Assembly (NCBI GenBank): GCA_965219635.1
Contig: OZ244783.1
Span: forward strand, 2,232,001 to 2,296,000
Length of the DNA: 64,000 nucleotides
Direction: 5' to 3'
Source of the DNA: JAPOXR01 sp965219635
GTDB taxonomy: Bacteria > Pseudomonadota > Alphaproteobacteria > Rhodobacterales > Rhodobacteraceae
Shown in pieces: positions 1 to 8,806 of this stretch (the first letter of the stretch is position 1; each line of letters begins with the position of its first letter). A program made the position numbers and the translations under genes. Below the pieces are notes generated by a model, which worked only from the letters and a program-made list of their open reading frames with translations, made no database searches and had not been told where the DNA came from.

Positions 1-1322
1 ATGAATTCATGCCCTTCGAGCATGCCACCAGCCGCTTCAATCACATCGCGGATCGTGGATCCCGCCGGTAGAATGTGGACTCCTGGCTTCGCAACCCTGC
101 CGGACACCGAATAGCTTCTCAGGCCAGCCCTGCCATTCCGGTTCACGGAAGTGAAGATCTCCGGACCCTCGCGGCAAACTCTTGCCACCCAATAGAGAGT
201 CTCGACATTGTGCACCAACGTCGGCCGGTCGAATATGCCCACCTGCGCCACGAATGGAGGCCGGTGGCGCGGCAATCCCCGCTTGCCCTCGATGCTCTCG
301 ATCATGGCGCTTTCCTCGCCGCAAATGTACGCTCCGGCGCCACGCCTGAGGATCACCTGTCCGGGTTCAATGATGCCCGCCTCTTCCAGCCGGGCAATCT
401 CCGTCTTCAGTATAGCGAGGCAGGCCGGATACTCGTCGCGCAGGTAGATGTAGACCGTATCAGCCTCCACTGCCCATGCCGCAATCAGCATGCCCTCCAG
501 AAAGCAATGCGGTTGCCTTTCGAGAAAATACCGGTCCTTGAATGTCCCGGGTTCCCCTTCGTCGGCGTTCACGGCCATCAGGCGCGGTTTCGGCTCCATC
601 CTGACAAATGACCATTTCCGGCCAGAAGGGAATCCTGCTCCCCCCAGTCCGCGCAGGCCAGAAGACAGGACCAGTTCCTGGACCCCATCCCTGGTGCTTG
701 CGCCTTCCCGATAGGATCGGAGAGTATCGTAACCACCACCCGCAAGATACGCGTCCAGCGTCTCATATTCGGGTATCTCGGGATGCAGGTTGCCCGAGGC
801 TGCTATTTCCAAGGCACGCTCTGTGTCGGCTCGATCGAGGTGCCTATGGCCAATCTCCAGCACGGGGGCCGTGTCACAGCGGCCCATGCAAGGCGCCCGT
901 ACAACCCGGATTTTTGCCGGATCGGAAGAGTTTCTGAGCGACTGCATGAGTTCAGGTGCGCCGGCAAGCTCGCATGAAAGCGAGTCGCAGACGCGGATGG
1001 TGATTTCAGGCGGCGGCGTTTCATCCTCCTTGATCACATCGAAATGGGCATAGAAGGTGGCGACTTCATAGACCTCTGCCTGCGAAAGGCGCAATTCATG
1101 CGCCAGTGCCCGCAAGTTCGCCGCAGACAAGTGTCCGAACTTGTCCTGGATCAGATGCAGATACTCGATCAGGAGATCGCGCCTGCGCGGCATGTCTCCC
1201 AGCAGGCCCTGCACTACTGCCAGTGACGCCTCTTCGACCTGCCGACCCTTGGGCGTCCTTCTGCCCTTGCCGCGTCCCGACTTCCAGACCCCTTTGGGTC
1301 CCGGTTCAGCATTGCCTGCCAT
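1..1322 (-). CDS. fdsB: NAD-dependent formate dehydrogenase, fused gamma-beta (NuoE-NuoF-like) subunit, partial
   Basis: This is the diaphorase part of a cytosolic NAD-dependent formate dehydrogenase, passing electrons from the molybdenum subunit to NAD+. The visible 440 residues hold two domains. A thioredoxin-like NuoE/FdsG domain has 2Fe-2S ligands Cys112, Cys117, Cys145 and Cys149 (CX4C and CX3C). The NuoF/FdsB domain follows, with the glycine-rich nucleotide motif GLGGAGFPSGRKW near 226-237, the FMN motif NADEGEPGTFKDR at 252-264 and GAYICGEES near 330-338. The N-terminus is rich in Lys/Arg/Gly. The start is the ATG at 1322, which has only a weak ribosome binding site. The C-terminal 4Fe-4S region and any fdsA lie beyond the left edge. 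FdsG and FdsB are separate proteins in the classical FdsGBA enzyme, so this is a fusion. The reading comes from translating the minus strand directly. Confidence 0.88.
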   Translation of the reverse strand, partial: MAGNAEPGPKGVWKSGRGKGRRTPKGRQVEEASLAVVQGLLGDMPRRRDLLIEYLHLIQDKFGHLSAANLRALAHELRLSQAEVYEVATFYAHFDVIKEDETPPPEITIRVCDSLSCELAGAPELMQSLRNSSDPAKIRVVRAPCMGRCDTAPVLEIGHRHLDRADTERALEIAASGNLHPEIPEYETLDAYLAGGGYDTLRSYREGASTRDGVQELVLSSGLRGLGGAGFPSGRKWSFVRMEPKPRLMAVNADEGEPGTFKDRYFLERQPHCFLEGMLIAAWAVEADTVYIYLRDEYPACLAILKTEIARLEEAGIIEPGQVILRRGAGAYICGEESAMIESIEGKRGLPRHRPPFVAQVGIFDRPTLVHNVETLYWVARVCREGPEIFTSVNRNGRAGLRSYSVSGRVAKPGVHILPAGSTIRDVIEAAGGMLEGHEF

Positions 1323-1366
1323 AACTGTGAGCCATTCCTAGATTGCCGCAGGGGCGATACATTCAA

Positions 1367-1429
1367 TCACTTTCGGTGACAACCATAGCCATCCCGACTC
1401 GCAACACTTTGGGCCTCTGCCAGGTTCAT
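1367..1429 (-). other. Possible 20-codon leader ORF upstream of fdsB
   Basis: A minus-strand ORF of 20 codons starts at the ATG at 1429 and ends in TGA at 1367-1369. It follows a near-perfect Shine-Dalgarno (TGGAGG, a few bases upstream). It ends about 45 bases before the fdsB start, whose own ribosome binding site is weak. The peptide (MNLAEAQSVASRDGYGCHRK) matches no family I recognise. It could be a translated leader or a chance ORF. Confidence 0.3.
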
Positions 1430-1560
1430 TCCTCCAATGAGGACTATGCACTCAGTTTCGTGATGAGCAGTTGAATTGACGCCAGTTCAGGAATGCCATG
1501 CGCACGCGGCACAAGCCGCTCGCTTGGGGTTTGCCGCCTTGCCTGCCGACGGCCGGCATT

Positions 1561-2991
1561 TCATCCTTCGCTGAGTTCAACTGCAACGGAACCGTCCTGG
1601 AACTGTATGCTGAGATCCGATCCAGCAGCAGCCTCAGCCTGGGTCGTCACCACGGATCCCTTGTCCCGGACAATTGCATATCCTCGAAGCAGCACATTGC
1701 TGTAATCCAGCGAGTCCAGCATGCGCGAGTTGCGGTGCAGTAGCTCTGAGCTCCTTCGGGCCGCCCCTTGGACGCCGCGATCCATCCGGCCTGAAAAAGA
1801 CTGGAGAGCGTTTCTCCAGTTGTTGATCCTCTCGTCAACGAGGCGCCGTTGCAGCCGAGCGGACAAGCCGGCAATCCGATGCTCCGCACCCTTCATGGCC
1901 GAAGGAACCTTTAGCCGGGCGGACAACTGACCAAGCGACAGCTGATTGGCCTGCAAGGAAACTCTTAATGCCGACGGCAGCCGGTCGGACAACCCGTCAA
2001 GTCTCTGGGCTGGAACCTCGAACAGCCTCTCCACACGAGGCATGCCGCGGGACAAGTCGCGGAGCCGCTCCTGCCGCCGAACAGTTATCCGGTTTGCCGA
2101 GGCCACCAACCGCGACTCAGATCTCACCAGATCAGCAAGCAACTCGGCTCTTACAGGAACCGCCTTCTCTGCAGCCACAGAAGGTGTCGAGGCTCTCAAG
2201 TCAGCTGCAAGATCAATAAGCGGCGTGTCGGTTTCGTGCCCTACGGCCGAGATGATCGGAATGCTGCTTTCAGAGACGGCCCGAACGACACTCTCGTCAC
2301 TGAATCCCAGCAAATCCTCCATCGAGCCGCCCCCGCGCGCGACAATCAGGAGGTCGGGTCGCTGGATGCCTGACCTTCCGTCCAGCCTGTTGAATCCTCT
2401 TATGGCGCGTTCGACTTCTGCCGGGCAATCAGGCCCCTGTACCGCAACCGGCCAAAGGAGCACCTTGCGCGGGAACCGGTCGCGCAGAACCCTGATGATA
2501 TCACGGATCACGGCGCCGCTCTGCGAAGACACAACCCCGATGACTTCAGGAAGATAGGGAATGTCCTGCTTGCGGGAGGAGTCAAACATGCCCTCGGCCT
2601 GAAGCTTCCGCTTCCGCTCTTCGAGCATGGCAAGCAAGGCGCCTTCTCCAGCTGGCTCAAGCCGGTCGACGATCAGCTGGTATTTCGATGTTCCAGAATA
2701 GGCGGTGATGGAGCCGGTAGCGATGTATTCGACACCCTCGCGCACAGGCTGAGGCAGACGCGACGCCTTGCCCTTCCAAATGACTGCCGCCAACTCGTGG
2801 CGATCCTGCTTGAAGGTGATGTAAACATGCCCGGACCTCGGCGTGGAAACGCTCGAGACTTCGCCGCGCACCCGGACCCAGCCGAACGCATCCTCCAGCG
2901 CCGTCTTCACACCATGCGAGATTTCCGCAACGGAATAGGTTCGGACGTTGCCGGCGAGTTCACTGGTGGAGGTCAGGTCAGTGTACGTCAT
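1561..2991 (-). CDS. xseA: Exodeoxyribonuclease VII large subunit
   Basis: Catalytic large subunit of exonuclease VII, which degrades single-stranded DNA to oligonucleotides together with XseB in the cytoplasm. The 476-residue product has an N-terminal OB-fold (about 15-110, including RVRGEVSS and HVYITFKQD). The catalytic domain carries GVVSSQSGAVIRDI near 150, VARGGGSMEDL near 220 and ISAVGHETD near 245. A helical coiled-coil-prone region and a C-terminal segment with RGYAIVRD follow, as usual for the family. Length is slightly above the common 400-460. The gene stands alone on the minus strand, 33 bases after the ferredoxin stop region, and xseB is not in the window. Family assignment is firm. 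Confidence 0.96.
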   Translation of the reverse strand: MTYTDLTSTSELAGNVRTYSVAEISHGVKTALEDAFGWVRVRGEVSSVSTPRSGHVYITFKQDRHELAAVIWKGKASRLPQPVREGVEYIATGSITAYSGTSKYQLIVDRLEPAGEGALLAMLEERKRKLQAEGMFDSSRKQDIPYLPEVIGVVSSQSGAVIRDIIRVLRDRFPRKVLLWPVAVQGPDCPAEVERAIRGFNRLDGRSGIQRPDLLIVARGGGSMEDLLGFSDESVVRAVSESSIPIISAVGHETDTPLIDLAADLRASTPSVAAEKAVPVRAELLADLVRSESRLVASANRITVRRQERLRDLSRGMPRVERLFEVPAQRLDGLSDRLPSALRVSLQANQLSLGQLSARLKVPSAMKGAEHRIAGLSARLQRRLVDERINNWRNALQSFSGRMDRGVQGAARRSSELLHRNSRMLDSLDYSNVLLRGYAIVRDKGSVVTTQAEAAAGSDLSIQFQDGSVAVELSEG

Positions 2992-3024
2992 CGAACTGTG
3001 CCTGCAACGGCTACCGGACGCAGC

Positions 3025-3348
3025 CTATATCTGCTTTTCCGGCATCTGGACTACCAGCCCGTCGAGTTCGTCGCTGACACGCAACTGGCAGGTCAGCCGC
3101 GACCGTTCGGGGTCTGGCTCCCACGCAAAATCGAGCATGTCTTCTTCCATGGCCTCCATCTCCGGAAGCCTGCCGACCCAGGCCGGATCAACATAGACGT
3201 GGCAAGTCGAGCACGCACAGGATCCACCGCAATCCGCTTCAATTCCGGGAATGTTATTGTCGCGTGCACCTTCCATCACGGTGTACCCGTTGGGCACCTC
3301 GACCACATGCGGGGTTCCGTTGAATTCGATATAGGTGATCTTTGCCAT
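3025..3348 (-). CDS. 2Fe-2S ferredoxin, adrenodoxin/Isc type
   Basis: Small soluble electron carrier of the adrenodoxin/Isc-Fdx class, typically serving iron-sulfur cluster assembly or cytochrome P450 systems. The 107-residue product has the cluster-binding pattern CGGSCACSTCHV (C-x5-C-x2-C) around residues 40-50 and a fourth cysteine in RLTCQLRV near 85. The pattern EEDMLDFAWE before the last cysteine is typical of this class. I chose the ATG at 3348 over the ATG two codons upstream because AGGA lies five bases before it. It is separated from degP upstream by a strong terminator, so it probably has its own promoter. No isc or P450 genes are nearby, so the partner is unknown. Confidence 0.93.
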   Translation of the reverse strand: MAKITYIEFNGTPHVVEVPNGYTVMEGARDNNIPGIEADCGGSCACSTCHVYVDPAWVGRLPEMEAMEEDMLDFAWEPDPERSRLTCQLRVSDELDGLVVQMPEKQI

Positions 3349-3540
3349 GTCCATCCTGCAGCGATATTCGAGAGCCGTTTAATCCAGTGGCAGGGCAAGC
3401 TCCATACAATTTTGAGGTTTCCCGGCGCCATAATCGGCAATAGTCGCCATCGTTCCACGCAACAGAATTGCCGCAGTTCGGGCATGGTCCGCATCCGCAA
3501 AGAAGCCGAACGCCGGGATTTGTCTGTAGCGCCAAATGCA

Positions 3541-3568
3541 AAGAAAACGGGCACCCGTGGGTGCCCGC
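3541..3568 (-). terminator. Rho-independent terminator after degP
   Basis: An 8-bp perfect stem, CGGGCACC (3549-3556) with GGTGCCCG (3561-3568) and a four-base loop, lies 24 bases beyond the degP stop. In minus-strand reading the stem is followed directly by a T-rich run (complement of 3541-3548). This is a textbook intrinsic terminator closing the rpiA-to-degP gene run. Confidence 0.88.
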
Positions 3569-3591
3569 TCCTTAGCTTATGGTTGTCCCGA

Positions 3592-5088
3592 TCAGCTATT
3601 GCCCAATGGCAAAGCCACATATCTGCGATCATCATCCCGCAAGATCATGACCAACACAGACGACCGGCCCGAATCTATGACTTCGTCGATACCTTCCCGC
3701 ACATCCCAGACTGTCTCGACTGGATTGTAGTCGAATTCGACAATCACATCGCCCTGACGAATGCCCTGCTCGTAGGCAGCGGAGGAATCATCAACATCCG
3801 TGACAAGCAGTCCCATCTGATTTTCGGCAAGTCCATTCTGCTGCCTCAGTTCACTGGTCAGCGGCGTCAACAGGAGTCCAAGTTCATCCTGTTCGATCGG
3901 CTCACCGGGGTCCGCCGAGGTTCGAACGACCAATGGCTCGGCTTCCTCCCGCCGTGCAATCTTGACGGTGAGTGTCACTTCTTCGCCCTCACGGAAGACC
4001 ACGATTGGCGCAAGTATTCCTACCTCTGCATCGCCAATCACGCGCACAATGCTCCTGACATCATCAACCTTGATACCATCAAAAGAAAGAATGATATCTC
4101 CGACCTGGAGCCCTGCGTCGCGTGCTGGTCCTTCCGGGACATCCACGATTATGCCGCCAGACGCTTCATCAAGTCCTACTGCATCAGCAATCTCAGGGGT
4201 CACTTCCTGGAGAACCACACCGACCCATCCTCTACGTGTCGTTCCAAACTCCTCCAACTGGGCTACGACTTTGGTTACAACCGCCGAGGACATGGAAAAC
4301 CCTATTCCGAGGGAGCCGGGAGAACCACCGATACCGCGGCTTGTTCCGATAATCGCCGTGTTCACCCCGATGACCTCGCCATCCATATTGAACAGCGGTC
4401 CACCCGAATTGCCGACATTGATCGCAGCATCCGTCTGCAAGAAATCATCATACGTACCCCGGAGCGACCGGTTCCTGGCCGAAATGATGCCGGCGGAAAC
4501 AGAAAACCCAAGGCCATGGGGGTTTCCGATCGCCAGCACAGGATCTCCAACCCTTACCTGTTCGCTGTCGCCGAAGGTGGCAAACGGAAACCGGCGGTCA
4601 GCCTCCACTTTCAGCAGAGCAATGTCGGTTTTGGGATCTGCTCCGATGATTTCGGCTCTATATTCCTCACCGTCGTGCAACTGGATGGTGACTTTTCTGG
4701 CGTCTTCAATGACGTGATTATTGGTTACGATGTACCCGTCAGGGTCAATGATGAAACCCGACCCCAACGCCATACCCCGCCGCATGCGATTTTCCGGACG
4801 GTTGCGCTGATTGTAGTAGTCCCTGAAGAGTTCCCTAAACGGGGAGCCCTCTGGAAACTGAAACTGCGGCATCTCGGCAGTTAGATTGCTTTCCTTGGAC
4901 ACATAGATGCTGACCACCGTAGGCTTGAGCTCTTCAACCAGATCTGCATGGCTATCGTGGGCAACAGCGCCACCAACTACCATTCCCTGGATTGCAATGG
5001 CTGCAGTTGCGGCCAGCCATGACTTGCGAATGCCTCCCCCGGATCCAGAACCGGATCCGCCTGCTGCTACACTCTTGAAATTTTGCAT
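3592..5088 (-). CDS. degP: Periplasmic Do/HtrA-family serine endoprotease
   Basis: Do-type (DegP/DegQ/MucD) periplasmic quality-control protease of 498 residues. The catalytic triad is visible: His125 in TNNHVIEDA, Asp155 in DPKTDIALL and Ser228 in NVGNSGGPLF. Two PDZ domains follow (about 260-350 and 390-490), with RGWVGVVLQ opening the first. An N-terminal signal segment (SWLAATAAIAIQGMVVGGAVAH) precedes the protease domain. I chose the ATG at 5088 because AAGGAAGAAG sits directly upstream; the frame stays open 14 codons further. It lies downstream of hflK-hflC-DUF2065, a frequent arrangement in alphaproteobacteria that couples membrane and periplasmic proteolysis. It could equally be named mucD or degQ. 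Confidence 0.95.
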   Translation of the reverse strand: MQNFKSVAAGGSGSGSGGGIRKSWLAATAAIAIQGMVVGGAVAHDSHADLVEELKPTVVSIYVSKESNLTAEMPQFQFPEGSPFRELFRDYYNQRNRPENRMRRGMALGSGFIIDPDGYIVTNNHVIEDARKVTIQLHDGEEYRAEIIGADPKTDIALLKVEADRRFPFATFGDSEQVRVGDPVLAIGNPHGLGFSVSAGIISARNRSLRGTYDDFLQTDAAINVGNSGGPLFNMDGEVIGVNTAIIGTSRGIGGSPGSLGIGFSMSSAVVTKVVAQLEEFGTTRRGWVGVVLQEVTPEIADAVGLDEASGGIIVDVPEGPARDAGLQVGDIILSFDGIKVDDVRSIVRVIGDAEVGILAPIVVFREGEEVTLTVKIARREEAEPLVVRTSADPGEPIEQDELGLLLTPLTSELRQQNGLAENQMGLLVTDVDDSSAAYEQGIRQGDVIVEFDYNPVETVWDVREGIDEVIDSGRSSVLVMILRDDDRRYVALPLGNS

Positions 5089-5211
5089 CTTCTTCCTTCT
5101 TGATTTTATATCCATCAATGCAATCGCCAAACCGGCGACCTGAATTGCGCTGGATTATAGCCACATGCCGCCGAAACTCTCATAAAGTTTTCGCGAGCTT
5201 GCGATTCAAGA

Positions 5212-5409
5212 CTACGCCAACAGAGTGCGCGCCACCCAAACGAGGAATACGCCTAAGGCGACCACGGCAAGTCCGATTGCCCTGCGGGTTTCAACCGGGA
5301 TTTGCGCAAGCGTTCTAAGAAGATCCTCCATTCTGCCGGGGGCCAGCGCCAGCACCAACCCTTCGATCACTGCAACCAGACCCAGCGCCAGTACGATTTC
5401 TTCTGTCAC
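5212..5409 (-). CDS. DUF2065 family small membrane protein
   Basis: A 65-residue protein with two hydrophobic segments (about 4-23 and 43-62) separated by a short polar stretch containing PGRMEDLLRTLAQIP. This is the hallmark of the DUF2065 (YjeT-like) family. Its function is not established. Its start overlaps the hflC stop by four bases (ATGA), so it is probably translationally coupled to hflC. The same order, hflK-hflC-DUF2065-degP, recurs in many alphaproteobacteria, which suggests a role linked to the HflKC membrane complex. Confidence 0.9.
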   Translation of the reverse strand: MTEEIVLALGLVAVIEGLVLALAPGRMEDLLRTLAQIPVETRRAIGLAVVALGVFLVWVARTLLA

Positions 5410-6275
5410 TCCGAGCCGACAGTCTTGAGATAGTCGAAGAACTCGCTGTCAGGTGACATTACCATTGAGGTGTTCTCGCCGGTCAGCGCCAATTCGTAAG
5501 CCCGGAGAGAGCGGTAGAAGTCGAAGAACTCCGGATCCTGCCCGAATGCATCGGCAAAGATCGCATTGCGCCGCGCATCTGCCTCGCCCCGGGTAATCTC
5601 GGCCTGCTTTTGAGCCTCGGAAACGATCTCGACCTGTGTGCGGTCAGCCTGGGCACGGATCTTCTGGGCGGCTTCCTCGCCCCGGGCAATCTCGTCAGCA
5701 GCTTCCCGCTCGCGCTCTGCGCGCATCCGGGCAAAGGTTGCTTCGAGGTTCTGTGTCGGCAGGTCGGTCCGCTTCAAACGGACGTCAATCACGGAGACCC
5801 CCAGATTCTCAGCATCCACCTTAGCCGTATCCCTGATCTGGTTCATCAGGGCGGCGCGGTCGGCTGACAATACTGTATTCGACGAAACAGAACCGAGAAC
5901 TTCCCGGGTTGCTGCATTGAGTATACGCTCCAGGCGGCTTTCTGCAGACTGTACACCGCCAACACCGACGGCCTCCCTGAACCTGACCACATCAATGATC
6001 CGGTAGCGGGCGAATGCGTCCACGACCAACCTCCGGTCATCGAGCGGAGTGACCTCTAGCGATTGCGTTTCAAGCGACAGGATGCGGTCGTCGTAACGGA
6101 CAACTTCCTGAATCAACGGGATCTTGAACGCCAGCCCGGGCGTTTCCTTGACCGAGCGCACCTGGCCAAACTGCAGAACCAGCGCCTTCTCGCGCTCGTC
6201 CACGATGAAAATTGAACTCAGCCCTGCTGCGACGAGCAACGCCGCCGCAATCAGGATAATGGTGGATCTGCTCAT
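5406..6275 (-). CDS. hflC: HflC, SPFH/prohibitin-family subunit of the HflKC complex
   Basis: HflC assembles with HflK into a large membrane cage that surrounds and modulates the FtsH protease. The 289-residue product has one N-terminal membrane segment (about 5-25), then FIVDEREKALVLQFG, the typical opening of the SPFH/Band 7 domain. A long Glu/Arg/Ala-rich helix follows (about 170-235, including ARMRAEREREAADEIARGEE). The stop of hflK overlaps the hflC start by four bases, and hflC in turn overlaps the DUF2065 gene, giving a tightly coupled operon. Length and features match the family. Confidence 0.96.
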   Translation of the reverse strand: MSRSTIILIAAALLVAAGLSSIFIVDEREKALVLQFGQVRSVKETPGLAFKIPLIQEVVRYDDRILSLETQSLEVTPLDDRRLVVDAFARYRIIDVVRFREAVGVGGVQSAESRLERILNAATREVLGSVSSNTVLSADRAALMNQIRDTAKVDAENLGVSVIDVRLKRTDLPTQNLEATFARMRAEREREAADEIARGEEAAQKIRAQADRTQVEIVSEAQKQAEITRGEADARRNAIFADAFGQDPEFFDFYRSLRAYELALTGENTSMVMSPDSEFFDYLKTVGSE

Positions 6276-7360
6276 CTGTCGGTTGCTCCCCTGCGAAGTT
6301 CATTCAGCGGGAGGTAGGGAACCACACCGCCGCCGTCTGCGGAATCCTGATCGATAATGACCTTATCGACCGAACCCAGAACTCTTTCCATGGTTTCCAA
6401 ATAAAGCCGCTTCCGGGTCACATCCTTGGCCTTGACGTATTCCTCAAGCACCGCGTTGAACCTGCTGGCTTCACCTTCAGCAACGTTGACGACCTGTGCC
6501 CGGTAGCCCTCGGCTTCTTCGAGCAGCTGAGCCGCCTCGCCTCTCGCAGCTGCAAGCACACGGTTCGCGTAGGCATCCGCCTGCTTTTCCAGCCTGTCAC
6601 GTTCCTGTTCGGCTGCCTGCACTTCGCGGAAGCTGTCGATGACCTCCCTCGGCGGGTCGGCCCGGTCGAAGTTGACGCGCACCACATTCATCCCCGAATT
6701 GTAGCTGTCCAATGTCGTCTGGATCAGTTCCTGGAGATTTGCAGCGACGATCCCCCTGTCACGGTTGAGAATGGGGGCAAGATCAGATTGCGCCATGATT
6801 TCACGCATTGCCGATTCCGAAACAGCCTGAATCGTCTCGGTTGGATAGGCAAGATTGAAAAGGAACTGGGCCGGGTCGTTGATATTCCAGACCACCTGGA
6901 AGTCGACATCAATGATGTTCTCATCACCTGTCAGCATGAGGCCATCATCAATCCGGCCATTTCCGCCCACTCCGATGTCTTCTGTCCGCTCCCGCGTAAC
7001 AGAGACGATCTCCTTGGTAACTAGTGGCCAGGGAGCAACATTGAGGCCCGGCTGACCGGTGGAGGAGTAGGTGCCAAGAAAGAGCTCAACCGAACGCTCT
7101 TCCGGCTTTACCGTGTAGAACGACATGTAAGCCCAACCTGCCGCAAGCGCTACAACTCCCAGCAACAGCTGGAATTTGGTGAACCGGGGACCGCCCTCGG
7201 TTCCGCCGCGTTTGCGCCGGCCACCGCCTCCGAACATGCTGCCAAGTTGGCTGCGCCCTCGGTTTATGATTTCGTCAAGGTCCGGGATTTCCGGGTCAGG
7301 GCCACCTCTGCGGCCACCCCCGCTGTTCCCCCAGGGTCCACCCCCGCTATTGTCTGACAT
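6272..7360 (-). CDS. hflK: HflK, SPFH/prohibitin-family subunit of the HflKC complex
   Basis: Partner of HflC in the HflKC complex that regulates FtsH. The 362-residue product begins with a Gly/Arg-rich cytoplasmic tail (SGGGPWGNSGGGRRGG), characteristic of HflK. A single membrane segment follows (LLLGVVALAAGWAYMSFY, near 60-78), then the SPFH domain and a Glu/Ala-rich helix containing EVQAAEQERDRLEKQADAYA. I chose the ATG at 7360 because AGGAGG lies eight bases upstream. The frame is open for 15 further codons without a good ribosome binding site. It is the first gene of the hflK-hflC-DUF2065 overlap chain, 69 bases after gor. Confidence 0.96.
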   Translation of the reverse strand: MSDNSGGGPWGNSGGGRRGGPDPEIPDLDEIINRGRSQLGSMFGGGGRRKRGGTEGGPRFTKFQLLLGVVALAAGWAYMSFYTVKPEERSVELFLGTYSSTGQPGLNVAPWPLVTKEIVSVTRERTEDIGVGGNGRIDDGLMLTGDENIIDVDFQVVWNINDPAQFLFNLAYPTETIQAVSESAMREIMAQSDLAPILNRDRGIVAANLQELIQTTLDSYNSGMNVVRVNFDRADPPREVIDSFREVQAAEQERDRLEKQADAYANRVLAAARGEAAQLLEEAEGYRAQVVNVAEGEASRFNAVLEEYVKAKDVTRKRLYLETMERVLGSVDKVIIDQDSADGGGVVPYLPLNELRRGATDR

Positions 7361-7429
7361 GTGAGGTCCCTCCTGTAGAGATTTCGCCAACCCGGCATTG
7401 CCCATACATGGGCGACTTGAGCGGAAAGT

Positions 7430-8806
7430 TCAAGTTTCGCGAACCGGCGTTGCCATGGTTACCAGTTCCTCTGCGGCCGTAGGGTGCACGGCAACAGTGC
7501 GATCGAAGTCCGCCTTGGTTGCCCCCATCTTGACCGCAATCCCGACAGCCTGGATCAATTCGCCAGCGCCAGGGCCAACGATATGAACACCTGCAACTCT
7601 TTGCGACGCCGTATCAACGACCAACTTCATGAACACGCTTTCCTTGGAACCGCCGATGACTGCGGACAGAGGCCGGAAGCTGGTGGAGTATACCTGAATC
7701 CGGCCGCGCTCCGCGGCTTGGTCCTCCGTCAACCCGACGGTTCCGATTTCCGGCCGGCTGAAAACGGCAGTAGGTACATCGGCATGATCGGGAGGTGTCG
7801 GATTGCTTTTGAACACGGTATTGACGAATGCAACAGCCTCCCTGATCGCAACAGGCGTCAAGTTGATCCTGTTGGTCACATCACCGACTGCAAATATCGA
7901 TGGAACCGGAGACTGGGAGTAGGCGTCTACCGGGATCTCTCCGTTCCGGCCTGTGACGACCCCAGCCGACTCCAATCCAAGTCCGCCGGTATTCGGCCGC
8001 CTTCCCGTTGCATATAGTACGAAATCTACCTCATGGCTGCGGCCATCCCTTGAATTCAAAAGCAGGGAAGCACCCGAACGGGTGATCGACTCCGTCTCGA
8101 TTCCCAATTCGATCCGAATTCCACGGGCCTTCATTGCCTCTTCGACATGTATGCGCACATCCGGGTCAAATCCGCGCAATATGCGGTCGCCGCGATAGTG
8201 CTGCGTTACCTCACAGCCCATCCCGTTCAGAATGCCAGCAAATTCGCAGGCAATGTACCCGCCGCCGACAACCAGAACCCGTTGAGGCAACGCGTCCAGC
8301 AGGAAGACATCATTGGATGTCGAGGCGAGTTCTGATCCCGGAAAACTCGGAATGAAGGGTGCTCCGCCGACTGCTACCAGAATGTGCTTGGTCCGCTTCA
8401 ATGCCCCGGATGCCAACTTCACAGTATGGGCGTCGGCGATGACAGCCCTTTCCTTGTACATCTCGACGCCAGCGGCGGTCAGATTCCTTTCGTAGATCGA
8501 CTCCAGCCGGGCGATTTCGATGTCCTTTGCCTTCCGGAATGCCAGCCAGTCGAATTCCGGACTTACCGCCGACCACCCGAAACCGGCCGATTGCCGGAAA
8601 CAATCGGAAAAATCCGCTGCATTCACCATGAGTTTCTTGGGAACGCAGCCTCTGATGACGCAGGTTCCGCCAACACGGTGCTCTTCGGCCAGACCGACCC
8701 GCGCCCCTGTTCCAGCCGCCAGTCTTGCCGCCCTTACGCCGCCGGAGCCGCCACCGATCACGAACAGATCGTAGTCAAACACACCACCCTTGCCTTGACC
8801 GGTCAT
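7430..8806 (-). CDS. gor: Glutathione-disulfide reductase (NADPH)
   Basis: Flavoprotein that reduces oxidised glutathione with NADPH in the cytoplasm. The 458-residue product has an FAD-binding GGGSGG near 18-23 and the redox-active disulfide Cys49/Cys54 in GGTCVIRGCVPKKL. The NADPH-binding segment has GGGYIACEFAGIL near 194, and the arginine pair in YRGDRILRGFD favours NADPH over NADH. The second FAD motif is SIFAVGDVTNR, and the catalytic His441 lies in HPTAAEE. Its ATG overlaps the rpiA stop (ATGA), so the two are co-transcribed; rpiA-gor pairing is common in alphaproteobacteria. Both enzymes tie into pentose-phosphate and NADPH metabolism. Confidence 0.96.
   Translation of the reverse strand: MTGQGKGGVFDYDLFVIGGGSGGVRAARLAAGTGARVGLAEEHRVGGTCVIRGCVPKKLMVNAADFSDCFRQSAGFGWSAVSPEFDWLAFRKAKDIEIARLESIYERNLTAAGVEMYKERAVIADAHTVKLASGALKRTKHILVAVGGAPFIPSFPGSELASTSNDVFLLDALPQRVLVVGGGYIACEFAGILNGMGCEVTQHYRGDRILRGFDPDVRIHVEEAMKARGIRIELGIETESITRSGASLLLNSRDGRSHEVDFVLYATGRRPNTGGLGLESAGVVTGRNGEIPVDAYSQSPVPSIFAVGDVTNRINLTPVAIREAVAFVNTVFKSNPTPPDHADVPTAVFSRPEIGTVGLTEDQAAERGRIQVYSTSFRPLSAVIGGSKESVFMKLVVDTASQRVAGVHIVGPGAGELIQAVGIAVKMGATKADFDRTVAVHPTAAEELVTMATPVRET

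Noticed and set aside
75..611. 178-codon plus-strand frame at the left edge
   Set aside because: Antisense of the fdsB gene, whose iron-sulfur and FMN motifs are clear on the minus strand.
2797..4884. 695-codon plus-strand open frame
   Set aside because: It runs antisense across xseA, the ferredoxin and degP, all firmly identified on the minus strand. Its translation has no family features.
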